Assembly: GCA_016191815.1 (NCBI GenBank)
Contig: JACPVI010000024.1
Span: 62,001-126,000 of the forward strand
Direction: 5' to 3'
Source: Myxococcales bacterium
GTDB lineage: Bacteria; Myxococcota; Myxococcia; Myxococcales; Myxococcaceae
DNA length: 64,000 nucleotides
The translations under genes were made by a program, and so were the position numbers. A model generated the notes under the pieces. The model had not been told where the DNA came from and searched no databases. It saw only the letters and a program-made list of their open reading frames with translations. Every line of letters starts with the position of its first letter. The first letter of the stretch is position 1. Shown here one piece after another: positions 50,600-58,937 of the stretch.

Positions 50600-51643
50600 C
50601 TACTCCTTGAGGCGCGGGTCGAGCGCGTCGCGAAGGCCCTCGCCGGCGAGGTTGAAGGCCGTGACGGTGAGGAAGATGGCCAACCCCGGGAAGAGGGTGA
50701 GCCACCAAGCCCCGGGGTGGACCACGTAGCGGTGGGCCTGGGTCAACAGCTCGCCCCAGCTCGCGGTGGGAGGGGGCACTCCGAAGCCGAGGAAGGAGAG
50801 GGCGCTCTCGATGAGGATCGCCCCCGCCACCCCGAAGGTGGCGGCGACCATCACCGGGCCCATCGCGTTCGGCAAGAGGTGGCGGAGGATGATGCGGGCG
50901 TCGCTCGCCCCCAGGGCCCGCGCCGCCTCGACGAACTCCAGCCGCTTGAGCCGCAACACCTCCGCCCGCACCAGGCGGCAGACGTCGGTCCAGCGGGTGA
51001 GCCCGATCACGACCATGATCGGCACCATGCTCTGCACGCGCATCAACCCCAGGACCGCCAAGATGAAGAACAGCGTGGGGAAGGTCATCATCACCTCGGT
51101 GACCCGGGAGACGAGCGCGTCCACCGCGCCGCCGTAGTAGCCGGCGAGCGCCCCGAGCAAAACGCCGATCGCCACGTAGATGCTCACCGCCACGAAGCCC
51201 ACGGTGAGGCTCACCCTCGTCCCGTGCACGATGCGCGCGAGCACGTCGCGGCCCAGCTCGTCCGTGCCCAAGAAGTGCTCTCCGTCGGGGGCCCAGGGCG
51301 GCGCCGACGTGGGCTGGGTGGGCTGTTCGGCGTAGGTCTGGAAAGGCCCATAGGGGATCAACGGCTCGATCATCCACTCGCCCAGCTCCGGCCTCAGCCT
51401 CGAGCGGAGCCGGTGGACGTTCTCGTTTCTGAGCGCCGCCGGATCGGTGAGGTTGGGGAACCAGTGGGTGGCCCCGTCCACCCGCACCGCCACCGGCTTG
51501 TCGGAGGCGAGCTGCTCGGCCATAAGCGCCATCAGGAACATCACCGCGAGCACGCCGAGCGCCACAAGCGACAGCCGCCTGCGCCTTAGCTGGCGCCAAA
51601 CCCGGAAGAGGGGGCCGCCTCGGAGCTTTTGGGCCGCGCTCAA
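50600..51643 (-). CDS. Oligopeptide ABC transporter permease (OppC-like)
   Basis: 347 residues. An N-terminal helix (LSLVALGVLAVMFLMALMAE) and a periplasmic loop with GTDELGRDVLARIVHGTRVS, typical of OppC/DppC, precede five helices with the EAA loop VEAARALGASDARIILRHLL PNAMGPVM. The periplasmic insert at 40-100 is longer than usual. It overlaps OppB by four bases. Confidence 0.93.
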   Translation of the reverse strand: MSAAQKLRGGPLFRVWRQLRRRRLSLVALGVLAVMFLMALMAEQLASDKPVAVRVDGATHWFPNLTDPAALRNENVHRLRSRLRPELGEWMIEPLIPYGPFQTYAEQPTQPTSAPPWAPDGEHFLGTDELGRDVLARIVHGTRVSLTVGFVAVSIYVAIGVLLGALAGYYGGAVDALVSRVTEVMMTFPTLFFILAVLGLMRVQSMVPIMVVIGLTRWTDVCRLVRAEVLRLKRLEFVEAARALGASDARIILRHLLPNAMGPVMVAATFGVAGAILIESALSFLGFGVPPPTASWGELLTQAHRYVVHPGAWWLTLFPGLAIFLTVTAFNLAGEGLRDALDPRLKE

Positions 51644-52629
51644 CTGGCGACCTCCACCCGGATCCGCGGATCCACCACCGCGTAGAGCACGTCCGACAGG
51701 AGCACCGACGCCATGGTGAAGAGCGCCACCAGGGTGGTGACCCCCATCACCATCGGGTAGTCGCGATGGAAGATCGCGTCGAAGGCCAAAAGGCCCATGC
51801 CCTGGATGCCGAAGATGCGCTCGACGATCACGCTCCCGCCGACCAGGTGCGGCAGCATCAGCCCGAGCAGGGTGACCACCGGGATGATGCTGTTGCGGAA
51901 CGCGTGGCGAAAGACCACCGTCCGCTCGGAGAGGCCCTTGGCCCGCGCGGTCCGGATGTAGTCCTGCCGGATGACCTCCAGCATCCCGGTGCGCATGTAG
52001 CGGCTGACCGACGCCAGGGAGGCGTAGCTCAGGCAGAACACCGGCAACACCAGATGCCAGGCGAGGTCCGAAAGCTTGGCGGCGAGGCCCATCGCGGCGA
52101 AGCCCTCCGAGGTGAGCCCCTGGAGCGGGAACCAGTCCAGCGCCCTCCCGCTGGAGAAGGCGAGCAGGAGCATCACCGCCACCCAGAAGGACGGCATCGA
52201 GTAGAGGGCGAACAGCGCCACCGTCACCGCCCGCTCGAGCCAGCCTTTGCGCACCGCCGAGTACACCCCGATCGGCACCGCCACCAGGTAGGCGAAGAAG
52301 AGCGCCAGGGTGGAGAGCAGGAGCGTCTTCGGGAGCGACTCGGCGATCTTCTCCGTCACCGGCCGGTGGTCCTGCGTGGAGTGGCCGAAGTCCAGCCGCA
52401 CCACCTTCGACAGCCAGCGGCCGTATTGGACGTAGAGCGGCAGGTCCAGTCCGTGGGCCTGTCGAAAGCGGTCGATCGTCTCCTGCGAGGCCGAGCCCGG
52501 CAATGGCGAGTCGGTCTCGATGAGCAGCGGATCCCCCGGCGCCAGGTGGCCGATCGCGAAGGTCAGGAGGGTGATCCCGAAGAAGGTCGGGATCATCATC
52601 AGCAGTCGTTTGAGGAGGAATCGCGCCAA
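51640..52629 (-). CDS. Oligopeptide ABC transporter permease (OppB-like)
   Basis: 329 residues. The N-terminus FLLKRLLMMIPTFFGITLLT FAIGHLAPGDP is diagnostic for OppB/DppB. The EAA loop is IRTARAKGLSERTVVFRHAF RNSIIPVVTLLG, and GGSVIVERIFGIQGMGLLAF DAIFHRDYPMVMG completes the pattern. Starts three bases after the binding protein gene. With OppC it forms the channel of the peptide importer. Confidence 0.94.
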   Translation of the reverse strand: MARFLLKRLLMMIPTFFGITLLTFAIGHLAPGDPLLIETDSPLPGSASQETIDRFRQAHGLDLPLYVQYGRWLSKVVRLDFGHSTQDHRPVTEKIAESLPKTLLLSTLALFFAYLVAVPIGVYSAVRKGWLERAVTVALFALYSMPSFWVAVMLLLAFSSGRALDWFPLQGLTSEGFAAMGLAAKLSDLAWHLVLPVFCLSYASLASVSRYMRTGMLEVIRQDYIRTARAKGLSERTVVFRHAFRNSIIPVVTLLGLMLPHLVGGSVIVERIFGIQGMGLLAFDAIFHRDYPMVMGVTTLVALFTMASVLLSDVLYAVVDPRIRVEVAS

Positions 52630-52631
52630 GG

Positions 52632-54320
52632 CTACTTCGAAGGCTGGATCCAGGTTTTCCTAAGGTCGTACCAGGCCAGCGAGGGCTTGATGCCCCGGAC
52701 GTGCTTCTTCACCGCGTCGAGGTAGGGGCGGTTGGTCATGAAGAGGTAGACTTGGTCTTCGTACAGCCGCCGGTGCAGGCGTCGCTCCAGCGCGTTGCGC
52801 TTCTTCCGGTCGAACTCCACCCGGATCTCCTCCAACAGCCGGTCCACCTCGGGCTCGGCGTAGGAGACGTAATTCGAGCCGCCCTTGCTCTGGCTGGAGT
52901 GGAAGATCTGGAAGTTGTCCTGCTGCGGGTCGAGGCTGGACCAGCCCATGCTGGCGGCGTCGAAGTCGTGGGCCCGCATGCGGGCGATGTACACCGGCGT
53001 CTCGGCCTTCTCGATGTCCATCTCGATGCCCACCTTCCTGAACTCCTCCTGGAGCAGGGGCACCAACTTCCCCATGCGGACCGAGTAGGGGTTGTTGAGG
53101 AAGGTGAACTTGAAGGGCACGCCCTCCTTGTCGAGGACCCCATCGCCGTTGGTGTCCTTCCAGCCCGCTTCGGCGAGCAGCCGCTTCGCGCCCGCACGGT
53201 CGTACGGGAGCCTCTCCACCGTCGAGTCGCAGCTGTCGGATTCGCGGTAGTAGGGGCAAGTGGTGGGCAGCTCGAGCCCGAGGTCGATGTTGTCCCGCAC
53301 CGACTCGGTCGGGTACAGCCGCGCCAGCGCCTCGCGCACCCGGCGGTCCTTGAAGAAGGGTCGCTCCTCGTTCCAGCCGATCCAGAAGTAGATGTTCTCG
53401 AGGAAATAGATCCGGTGGTAGCCCTCCACCGCCCAGGCGTTCTTGGCATCGCCGCTCTCGATCGACTTCCACACCGCCGGCTGGATGAGCGTCATCAGGT
53501 CGAACTCGCCCCGCTCCCACAGCTGGGTGGCCACGGTGTGGTCCTTCACGATGCGCACCACCAAGCGATCGAGGTGCGGCCGCTTGCCCCAGTAGGAGTC
53601 GTTCCGGTCGAAGGTGATGGCCTTCCCGGTCTCCCAGGACACGAAGCGGAAGGGCCCGGTCCCGATCGGGGAGCGGTTGACGGGCAGGGTGTTGAAGTCG
53701 CCCTCGAGGGCCGAGGCCGGCATCACCGCCATCGAGGTGAGGAAGTTCCGGTTGGCGAGGAAGTAGGGCTTCTTCCAGCGGACGACGAAGGTGTAGTCGT
53801 CCGGCGCCTCGTAGCTCTCGAGGTCGGTGAAGTAGCTCCTCAGGTTGGTGGTGAGGTTCTGAAGGTCCAGCACCGCCTCGAGCACCGCCTTCACGTCCTT
53901 CGAGGTGAAGGGCTCGCCGTTGTGGAACTTCACCCCCTTGCGCAGCCTCACCGTGAGGACCTTGTGGTCGGGGCTCTCGGTCCACCCTTCGGCCAACAAG
54001 GGCCGAAGCTCGTAGGCCGGGTGGGTGTCGCGGTCCAGCTCGGCGAGGGCCTCGTAGACGTTCCCGGTGAGGTACTTGATCATCCAGCCCTCCGCCATCT
54101 GGTCGTGCAGGCGGTTGAGCCCGGCCGGCTCGGACCAGATGCGCACGGTGAAGGCCCCTCCGTTCACCGGCGCTCCGAGCTGGACCTCGAGGGGAAGCTC
54201 CCCACGCTTCCACGTCTCCGCGGGCACCACCGCGGCCGGGGCGGGCGGCGCGGGCTTCTTCTCCTTCTTGCAGGCGGCCAGGACCAGCAGCGCCCCACAC
54301 GCGGCGATGGCTGCTCTCAC
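52632..54320 (-). CDS. Peptide-binding lipoprotein (SBP family 5, OppA/DppA-like)
   Basis: 562 residues from GTG 54318-54320, overlapping the previous stop (GTGA). Lipobox VLAAC at residues 13-17 (CGALLVLAACKKEKK). The family-5 core contains LAEGWTESPDHKVLTVRLRK GVKFHNGEPFTSKDVKAVLE, SPIGTGPFRFVSWETGKAIT and RRVREALARLYPTESV. It presents peptides to OppBC in the periplasm. The motif DTNGDGVLDKEG at about 440 is an EF-hand/dockerin-like calcium loop often found in such proteins. Confidence 0.94.
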   Translation of the reverse strand: MRAAIAACGALLVLAACKKEKKPAPPAPAAVVPAETWKRGELPLEVQLGAPVNGGAFTVRIWSEPAGLNRLHDQMAEGWMIKYLTGNVYEALAELDRDTHPAYELRPLLAEGWTESPDHKVLTVRLRKGVKFHNGEPFTSKDVKAVLEAVLDLQNLTTNLRSYFTDLESYEAPDDYTFVVRWKKPYFLANRNFLTSMAVMPASALEGDFNTLPVNRSPIGTGPFRFVSWETGKAITFDRNDSYWGKRPHLDRLVVRIVKDHTVATQLWERGEFDLMTLIQPAVWKSIESGDAKNAWAVEGYHRIYFLENIYFWIGWNEERPFFKDRRVREALARLYPTESVRDNIDLGLELPTTCPYYRESDSCDSTVERLPYDRAGAKRLLAEAGWKDTNGDGVLDKEGVPFKFTFLNNPYSVRMGKLVPLLQEEFRKVGIEMDIEKAETPVYIARMRAHDFDAASMGWSSLDPQQDNFQIFHSSQSKGGSNYVSYAEPEVDRLLEEIRVEFDRKKRNALERRLHRRLYEDQVYLFMTNRPYLDAVKKHVRGIKPSLAWYDLRKTWIQPSK

Positions 54321-55147
54321 GGCGGACCCTCCGGCGGCGGGGCCTTCTCGCCACCATCGCGCGGATTGCCGAGCTCGTCGACTTCGACGACCGGCACGCC
54401 TTCCGGGGGCGAAAGCTCGAACAGCGTCGGGTCCGGGACTTGGTTCACCGAGACGTCCTTGTACAACAGCTCGAGTGTCGCCGAAGCCGAAGGCACCGTC
54501 ATCACCACCTTCCGCGGGTAGATGGCCTCGGCCACCCGGTCGAAGCTCTCGAAGCGCAAGTCGTACGAGGGTACCCCGCGCACCTCGCTCCGCTCCACCC
54601 TGAGCCGGGAGGGGTCCACCCACAGGGTCTGCCTCACCGGACCGGCCTTGAGCACCACTCGATAGGCCCTCGCCTGCTCGTCGAGCGAGAGGTCGGCCAC
54701 CTCGGGCAGGATGCGCGGCGCCCGCCCGAGCATCAGCGCCACCAGCTCCGAAGGGGGGAGGGCCACCGGGAGAAAGCGGGAGACGTTCTGTGGGCTCGCG
54801 GGCCCCCGGTAGTACCGCCCCTCCTGGGCCTGGTAGAGCCCGAAGGACTGGCCGTCCAAGACCAGCACCGCCTCCGGCTTGCCGAAGAAGCTCAGAGACT
54901 CGAGGTGGAGGCGCGAGGCGTGCTCCACCGCCACGAAGAGCGAGACCACGCCCTTGGCCTTGGGCGAGTCGACCCGGATCTTCGCCTCTCCCTGCACCGC
55001 GGACACCTTCGCCTCCTCCTTCGACACCAGCTCCAAAAGCACGGTGGGGTCGCGCACCTCGCCATGAACGCCGAAGTCGAACCGCGGCGGGCAGCCGGCC
55101 AGCGCCGCCGCCAGCGGGGCCGCGAGGAGTGGGCGGGGGAATCTCAT
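54317..55147 (-). CDS. LolB/DUF4292-like outer-membrane lipoprotein
   Basis: 276 residues. Signal MRFPRPLLAAPLAAALAGC. The body AVQGEAKIRVDSPKAKGVVS, LHLESLSFFGKPEAVLVLDG QSF and RVERSEVRGVPSYDLRFESF has the half-barrel pattern of LolB/LppX/DUF4292 proteins that carry lipids or lipoproteins. The C-terminus is proline-rich and disordered. It heads the importer operon, which suggests it is not simply an Opp component. Divergent from exbB; the 116 bases between them must hold both promoters. Confidence 0.75.
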   Translation of the reverse strand: MRFPRPLLAAPLAAALAGCPPRFDFGVHGEVRDPTVLLELVSKEEAKVSAVQGEAKIRVDSPKAKGVVSLFVAVEHASRLHLESLSFFGKPEAVLVLDGQSFGLYQAQEGRYYRGPASPQNVSRFLPVALPPSELVALMLGRAPRILPEVADLSLDEQARAYRVVLKAGPVRQTLWVDPSRLRVERSEVRGVPSYDLRFESFDRVAEAIYPRKVVMTVPSASATLELLYKDVSVNQVPDPTLFELSPPEGVPVVEVDELGNPRDGGEKAPPPEGPP

Positions 55148-55263
55148 CCGGGTCCGTCGGGTTCCTGCCCGACCGCTCGCCCGAGCGGCGGGAAGGGCGG
55201 CCGGGAAGTTTCGGCTTTCGCCCGAGGTATCGGAAGCGGTTTTATTGGTTGTATGAGGCGTCC

Positions 55264-55965
55264 ATGAGCTTCGACGAACTGCTGCACTACCTGCGCATCG
55301 GCGGCGTCACGATGGCCGTGCTCCTCGCCTGCTCGGTCCTGGCGCTGGGCGTGGCGCTCGAGCGGATCATCGCCCTGTGGGGCGCCGGCGACGCGGCCAG
55401 GGCGTTGGGAGACTCCATCGCCAAGCACGTGCTCCGGGGCGAGGTGGCCGCCGCCCGCAGCGCCGCGGAGCGCTCGGGGGCCATCTCCGCCGACCTCTAC
55501 CTCGCCGGCTTCGACCGGATCGCCCAGGGGGCCCGCGGGAGCGTGGACGCCGCGGTGGAGCGCGAGCGCGCCCAGGTCGCGCTCAAGCTCAAGCGAAACC
55601 TGTGGGTGCTCGGCACCATCGGCGCCACCACTCCCTTCGTGGGCCTGTTCGGCACCGTGGCCGGCATCATGCGCTCTTTCCGCGAGCTGGGAGTCGACGT
55701 CGAGGCGGGGGGAACCGGCGGCCCCGCGGTGGTGATGACCGGCATCTCCGAGGCCCTGGTGGCCACCGCGGTGGGCATCCTGGTGGCGGTGGAGGCGGTG
55801 GTCTTCTACAACTATTTCCAAGCCCGGCTGGGCCGGCTGTCGACCGAGCTCAAGCTGCTCGCCGAGGAGTTCGTCGAGCTGTTGAAGGAGCGCGGAGCGG
55901 GCCCCGCCCCGGCCGAGGCGCCGCCGCTCCCGGCGGTGAGCGCACCGTCACCGGAGGGCGCCTGA
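55264..55965 (+). CDS. exbB: MotA/TolQ/ExbB proton-channel protein
   Basis: 233 residues. Membrane helices at about 15-35, 115-140 and 155-180. The conserved NLWVLGTIGATTPFVGLFGT VAGIMRSF and the Thr/Gly-rich GGPAVVMTGISEALVATAVG ILVAVEAVVFYNYFQ match ExbB/TolQ. It forms with the next gene a proton-driven motor that energises a TonB- or Tol-like partner, not present here. Start ATG 55264 is ten bases after an out-of-frame ATG. Symbol by family only; TolQ is not excluded. Confidence 0.9.
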   Translation: MSFDELLHYLRIGGVTMAVLLACSVLALGVALERIIALWGAGDAARALGDSIAKHVLRGEVAAARSAAERSGAISADLYLAGFDRIAQGARGSVDAAVERERAQVALKLKRNLWVLGTIGATTPFVGLFGTVAGIMRSFRELGVDVEAGGTGGPAVVMTGISEALVATAVGILVAVEAVVFYNYFQARLGRLSTELKLLAEEFVELLKERGAGPAPAEAPPLPAVSAPSPEGA

Positions 55966-55968
55966 GCC

Positions 55969-56415
55969 ATGGCGATCGGCCGCGTCCCCGATGGCGAGCA
56001 GGAAGCCGAGGGCTTCTTCGCCGAGATCAACATCACCCCGCTCACCGACATCTTCCTGGTCCTGCTCATCATCTTCATGGTGACCAGCTCGGTGATCGTC
56101 AACCGCTCGGCGGGTGCCCGCGCCGGGCTGAAGGTCAACCTCCCCAAGGGCGGCGCCGCCGACGTCACCGCGGTGGAGAGCGACCTCTCGGTGGCCATCC
56201 TCGCCGACGGTAGAATCGTGCTGGCCGGGAACGTGGTCGCCCCCGAGGAGCTGAAGCGCGCCCTGGAAGAGAGCCGCCAGAGGAGCCCGGACACCCTGGT
56301 GATCGTACAAGCCGACGAAGGAGTGCCGCACGGCAAGGTGGTGGAGGTGATGGAGATGGCGAAGTCGGCTGGACTCGCGCAGCTCGCCATCGGCATCCGG
56401 GAGTCGCCCAAGTGA
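55969..56415 (+). CDS. exbD: ExbD/TolR-family protein
   Basis: 148 residues. FFAEINITPLTDIFLVLLII FMVTS carries the conserved Asp (D of PLTD) in the membrane helix required for proton flow. The periplasmic part (VNLPKGGAADVTAVESDLSV, LKRALEESRQRSPDTLVIVQADEGV) is the ExbD fold. It begins three bases after exbB. Confidence 0.92.
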   Translation: MAIGRVPDGEQEAEGFFAEINITPLTDIFLVLLIIFMVTSSVIVNRSAGARAGLKVNLPKGGAADVTAVESDLSVAILADGRIVLAGNVVAPEELKRALEESRQRSPDTLVIVQADEGVPHGKVVEVMEMAKSAGLAQLAIGIRESPK

Positions 56416-56508
56416 GGCTGGGCTGACCCCCTCCCGAGGCACGACTCACCCTCCCTCCGGCACTTGCGCGGGCTTGGCGCCGGCCCTCGCCTTGCTCCAG
56501 GTGGGGCC

Positions 56509-57756
56509 ATGAGCCCGGAATTCGACCGCAGGGTCCTGGTGATCGACGACAGCCCCCTGGTTCGGGGAGCCTTGCTGCAGAAGCTCGAGGAGCTGGGCTT
56601 CTTGGCGCTCGCGGCGGCGGACGGCCAAGAGGGCCTCTCGGCCCTGGGGCACTTCCATCCCGACGTGGTGCTCTGCGATCTCGACATGCCCGGCATGACC
56701 GGGCTGGAGGTGGTGGCGGCCGCCCGGGAGCGCGCCCCCACCACTCCGGTGCTCATCCTCACCGTGGCCGATGCCTCGGAGTTCGCGGTGAAGGCCATGC
56801 GGGAAGGCGCCTTCGGCTACCTGGTCAAGGGGGTCGACGACGCGGTGCTTCGCCACGAGCTGGGGTCGGCGATCCGCCACCGGCAGCTCCTCGAGCACAA
56901 CCGCCGGCTGGAGGAGGACAACCGCCGCTACCGGCGCGACCTGGAGCGGATGGTGGAGGAGAAGACCCGGGAGCTGATCAAGCTGAGGGACCGGAAAGCC
57001 CACGCGGAGAAGCTGTCGGCGCTCGCGACCTTCGTGGCCGGGGCGGCCCACGAGCTGAACAATCCCCTGGCGGCGATCATCTCCAACCTCGGCTGGCTGG
57101 AGCAGGTGCTCGGGCAGGGCGGCGCACCCGATGCCGCCACTGCCTCCGAGATCCGCCAGGCGCTCGAGGAGACCACCCAGTGCGCAGGCCGGATCGGCCG
57201 GATCGTCGAGGCGCTCCAGCGCTACGCCCACCCGGCGGCGGCCAGCGAGGAATGCGAGGTGGGGATGGCGATCGAGGAGCTGAAGATCCTCTGCCGGGAG
57301 CGCGTGCCGGCGAACGTCTCCCTCTCGATCGAAGTCGATGGGGCCGCGAGAAACCTCGAGGTGGGGTTCCCGGACCTGGTGCTCGTCCTGACCAACTTGG
57401 TGACGAACTCGGTCCACGCCGTGGAGAGCCGGCCCTCGCCCCGCATCTCGGTCAAGGCCTGGCGCGAAGGGGAGTGGGCGAAGGTCGAGGTGGTGGACAA
57501 CGGCTGCGGGATTCCGCGCGAGATCCTCTCCCGCGTGTGCGATCCCTTCTTCACCACCAAGCGGCCTGGCCACGGAACCGGGATGGGGCTTTCGCTCGCA
57601 CAGCAGGCTTCCCAGGCCGCCGGCGGGGAGCTGTCGATCGAGAGCGAGCTGGGAGTTGGAACCACCGTGACGATCTCGCTACCCGCCGAAGAGGAGGTTG
57701 CCGCCGCGGCGATCGGCTCCGAGATGGAGCTTCGGGCCGGCGCCCCGCTGTGCTAG
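56509..57756 (+). CDS. Receiver-histidine kinase
   Basis: 415 residues from ATG 56509. N-terminal receiver (VLVIDDSPLVRGALLQKL, D at VVLCDLDMPGMTGLEV, K at YLVKGVDD). A coiled-coil (DNRRYRRDLERMVEEKTREL IKLRDRKAHAEKL) leads to the H box FVAGAAHELNNPLAAIIS, and a HATPase (NLVTNSVHAVE, VVDNGCGIP, FTTKRPGHGTGMGLSLAQQA) follows. A receiver before the kinase suggests a link in a phosphorelay. It follows exbD by 93 bp, but there is no evident functional link. Frames upstream of this ATG are open without a ribosome site. Confidence 0.9.
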   Translation: MSPEFDRRVLVIDDSPLVRGALLQKLEELGFLALAAADGQEGLSALGHFHPDVVLCDLDMPGMTGLEVVAAARERAPTTPVLILTVADASEFAVKAMREGAFGYLVKGVDDAVLRHELGSAIRHRQLLEHNRRLEEDNRRYRRDLERMVEEKTRELIKLRDRKAHAEKLSALATFVAGAAHELNNPLAAIISNLGWLEQVLGQGGAPDAATASEIRQALEETTQCAGRIGRIVEALQRYAHPAAASEECEVGMAIEELKILCRERVPANVSLSIEVDGAARNLEVGFPDLVLVLTNLVTNSVHAVESRPSPRISVKAWREGEWAKVEVVDNGCGIPREILSRVCDPFFTTKRPGHGTGMGLSLAQQASQAAGGELSIESELGVGTTVTISLPAEEEVAAAAIGSEMELRAGAPLC

Positions 57757-57766
57757 CTGGCGCGCG

Positions 57767-57823
57767 ATGCGCCTGCTCGCCGCCGCGCTCCTGCTCGCCG
57801 CCTGCCGCCCGCCGCTGCGCTAG
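57767..57823 (+). CDS. 18-codon lipoprotein-signal micro-ORF
   Basis: ATG 57767 to TAG 57823 encodes MRLLAAALLLAACRPPLR: a perfect lipoprotein signal peptide with lipobox LLAAC and only five more residues. It starts ten bases after the kinase stop and ends on the stop of the converging MaoC gene (palindromic CTAG). Either the 5' stub of a lost lipoprotein gene or a genuine micro-lipoprotein like small lysis/entericidin peptides. The ribosome site is poor. Confidence 0.3.
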   Translation: MRLLAAALLLAACRPPLR

Positions 57824-58485
57824 CGCCGCTTGGCCTTCTTCGGCGCGCGGCGGGGCTGGGCCTTCTTCACGATGGCCTCCTTGGCCGACTTGCGCGCCGG
57901 GGCCTTCTTGGCGCCGCTGCTCGCCACCGGCTTCTCCGGCGCCTTGGGCGGCTCTGGCGCGGCTGCAGGCGTAGGCGGCGCCTGGTAAAGGCTTTCCCTT
58001 TGCACCTGGACCACCAGCGGCGCCTGCCCGGATCGCTGCCGGTTCTCGTCCTCCAGCGAGAAGAAGAGCTGGACCTGGGCCTGGCCCTTGATCACCAGCT
58101 CGCCCCTCTGGTTCTCGGCCCAAAGCTCCACTTCGACGAAGTACCTGCCGTTCTCTCCGAACCGGTCGGTCACCCGGCCCTTGCAGACCACGGTGTCCTG
58201 GGGCCAGACGATCTTGACGAACTTCACCGTGTAGCGCCGGAGCTGCGCCCCGCGCCCCCAGTCGGAGAGGAGCTGGCCCAGAAAGCCCATCACCAGCATC
58301 CCCGGCGCGTACACCGACGGCATCCCCACCGAGCGGGCGTAGGTTTCGTCCACGTGCACCGGGTTGAAGTCGCCCGAGGCGCCCGCGTAGCGCGCCAGCT
58401 GCACCCGGTCCACCGGGGCCTTGGCCAGGGCGGGCAGCTCGTCGCCCACCCGGATGGACTCGAAATAGAGCTTGCGTGCGGGCAT
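57820..58485 (-). CDS. MaoC-like hydratase with a histone-like basic tail
   Basis: 221 residues. The hot-dog core is at 1-150: LYFESIRVGDELPALAKAPV, RYAGASGDFNPVHVDETYAR (the hydratase catalytic Asp and His: D-x4-H), GMPSVYAPGMLVMGFLGQLL, KFVKIVWPQDTVVCKGRV. After residue 165 the protein becomes Pro/Ala/Lys-rich and ends KKAPARKSAKEAIVKKAQPR RAPKKAKRR, a tail like those of histone H1-like proteins. The ATG overlaps the previous stop by one base (TGATG), so both hydratase genes are coupled. Probably (R)-specific enoyl hydratase activity with its partner. Confidence 0.82.
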   Translation of the reverse strand: MPARKLYFESIRVGDELPALAKAPVDRVQLARYAGASGDFNPVHVDETYARSVGMPSVYAPGMLVMGFLGQLLSDWGRGAQLRRYTVKFVKIVWPQDTVVCKGRVTDRFGENGRYFVEVELWAENQRGELVIKGQAQVQLFFSLEDENRQRSGQAPLVVQVQRESLYQAPPTPAAAPEPPKAPEKPVASSGAKKAPARKSAKEAIVKKAQPRRAPKKAKRR

Positions 58486-58934
58486 CAGGTCAGCTCCTTC
58501 GATGTGCGCACCACCAGGGTCCGCCTGGCCCGGAACACGAGGTTTCCTTCCTCGTCCCGGCCTTCGTCTTCGATCACCGCCACGTCCATCTTCCCCGCTG
58601 GCCCGGGCTTCTCCAAGATGTCGGCCACCTTGGTGGAGACCATGATCCGGTCCCCCGCGAAGATCGGCCGCTCGTAGTCGAACGCCTGCTCGGCGTGGAG
58701 CAGGCTCTTGATCCCCACCCCCAACAGCTCCCTCAGATCCGCCGCGGAATGGAACGAGGCGGGGAAGGTCGGCGGCGCCACGATGGTGGGGAAGCCGGAC
58801 GCCCGCGCGTATTCCTCATCGTAGTAGATCGGGTTGTAATCGCCGATCGCCTCGGCGAAGCGGCGGATCGACCCCTTCTCGACCTCGTTCAGCGTGGGCG
58901 GCGACGATCGCCCGATGGCGTTCTTGTCCAGCAT
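58485..58934 (-). CDS. MaoC N-terminal-type hydratase subunit
   Basis: 149 residues. VEKGSIRRFAEAIGDYNPIY YDEEYARASGFPTIVAPPTF PASFH is characteristic of the FAS1-dehydratase-like, N-terminal half of MaoC/HadA proteins; the Y/N catalytic variant (D-x-N-P-I-Y) lacks the His of the other subunit. It therefore needs the MaoC gene downstream as partner in a heterodimer, as in HadAB. Four bases after the dehydrogenase stop. Confidence 0.85.
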   Translation of the reverse strand: MLDKNAIGRSSPPTLNEVEKGSIRRFAEAIGDYNPIYYDEEYARASGFPTIVAPPTFPASFHSAADLRELLGVGIKSLLHAEQAFDYERPIFAGDRIMVSTKVADILEKPGPAGKMDVAVIEDEGRDEEGNLVFRARRTLVVRTSKELT

Positions 58935-58937
58935 GCG

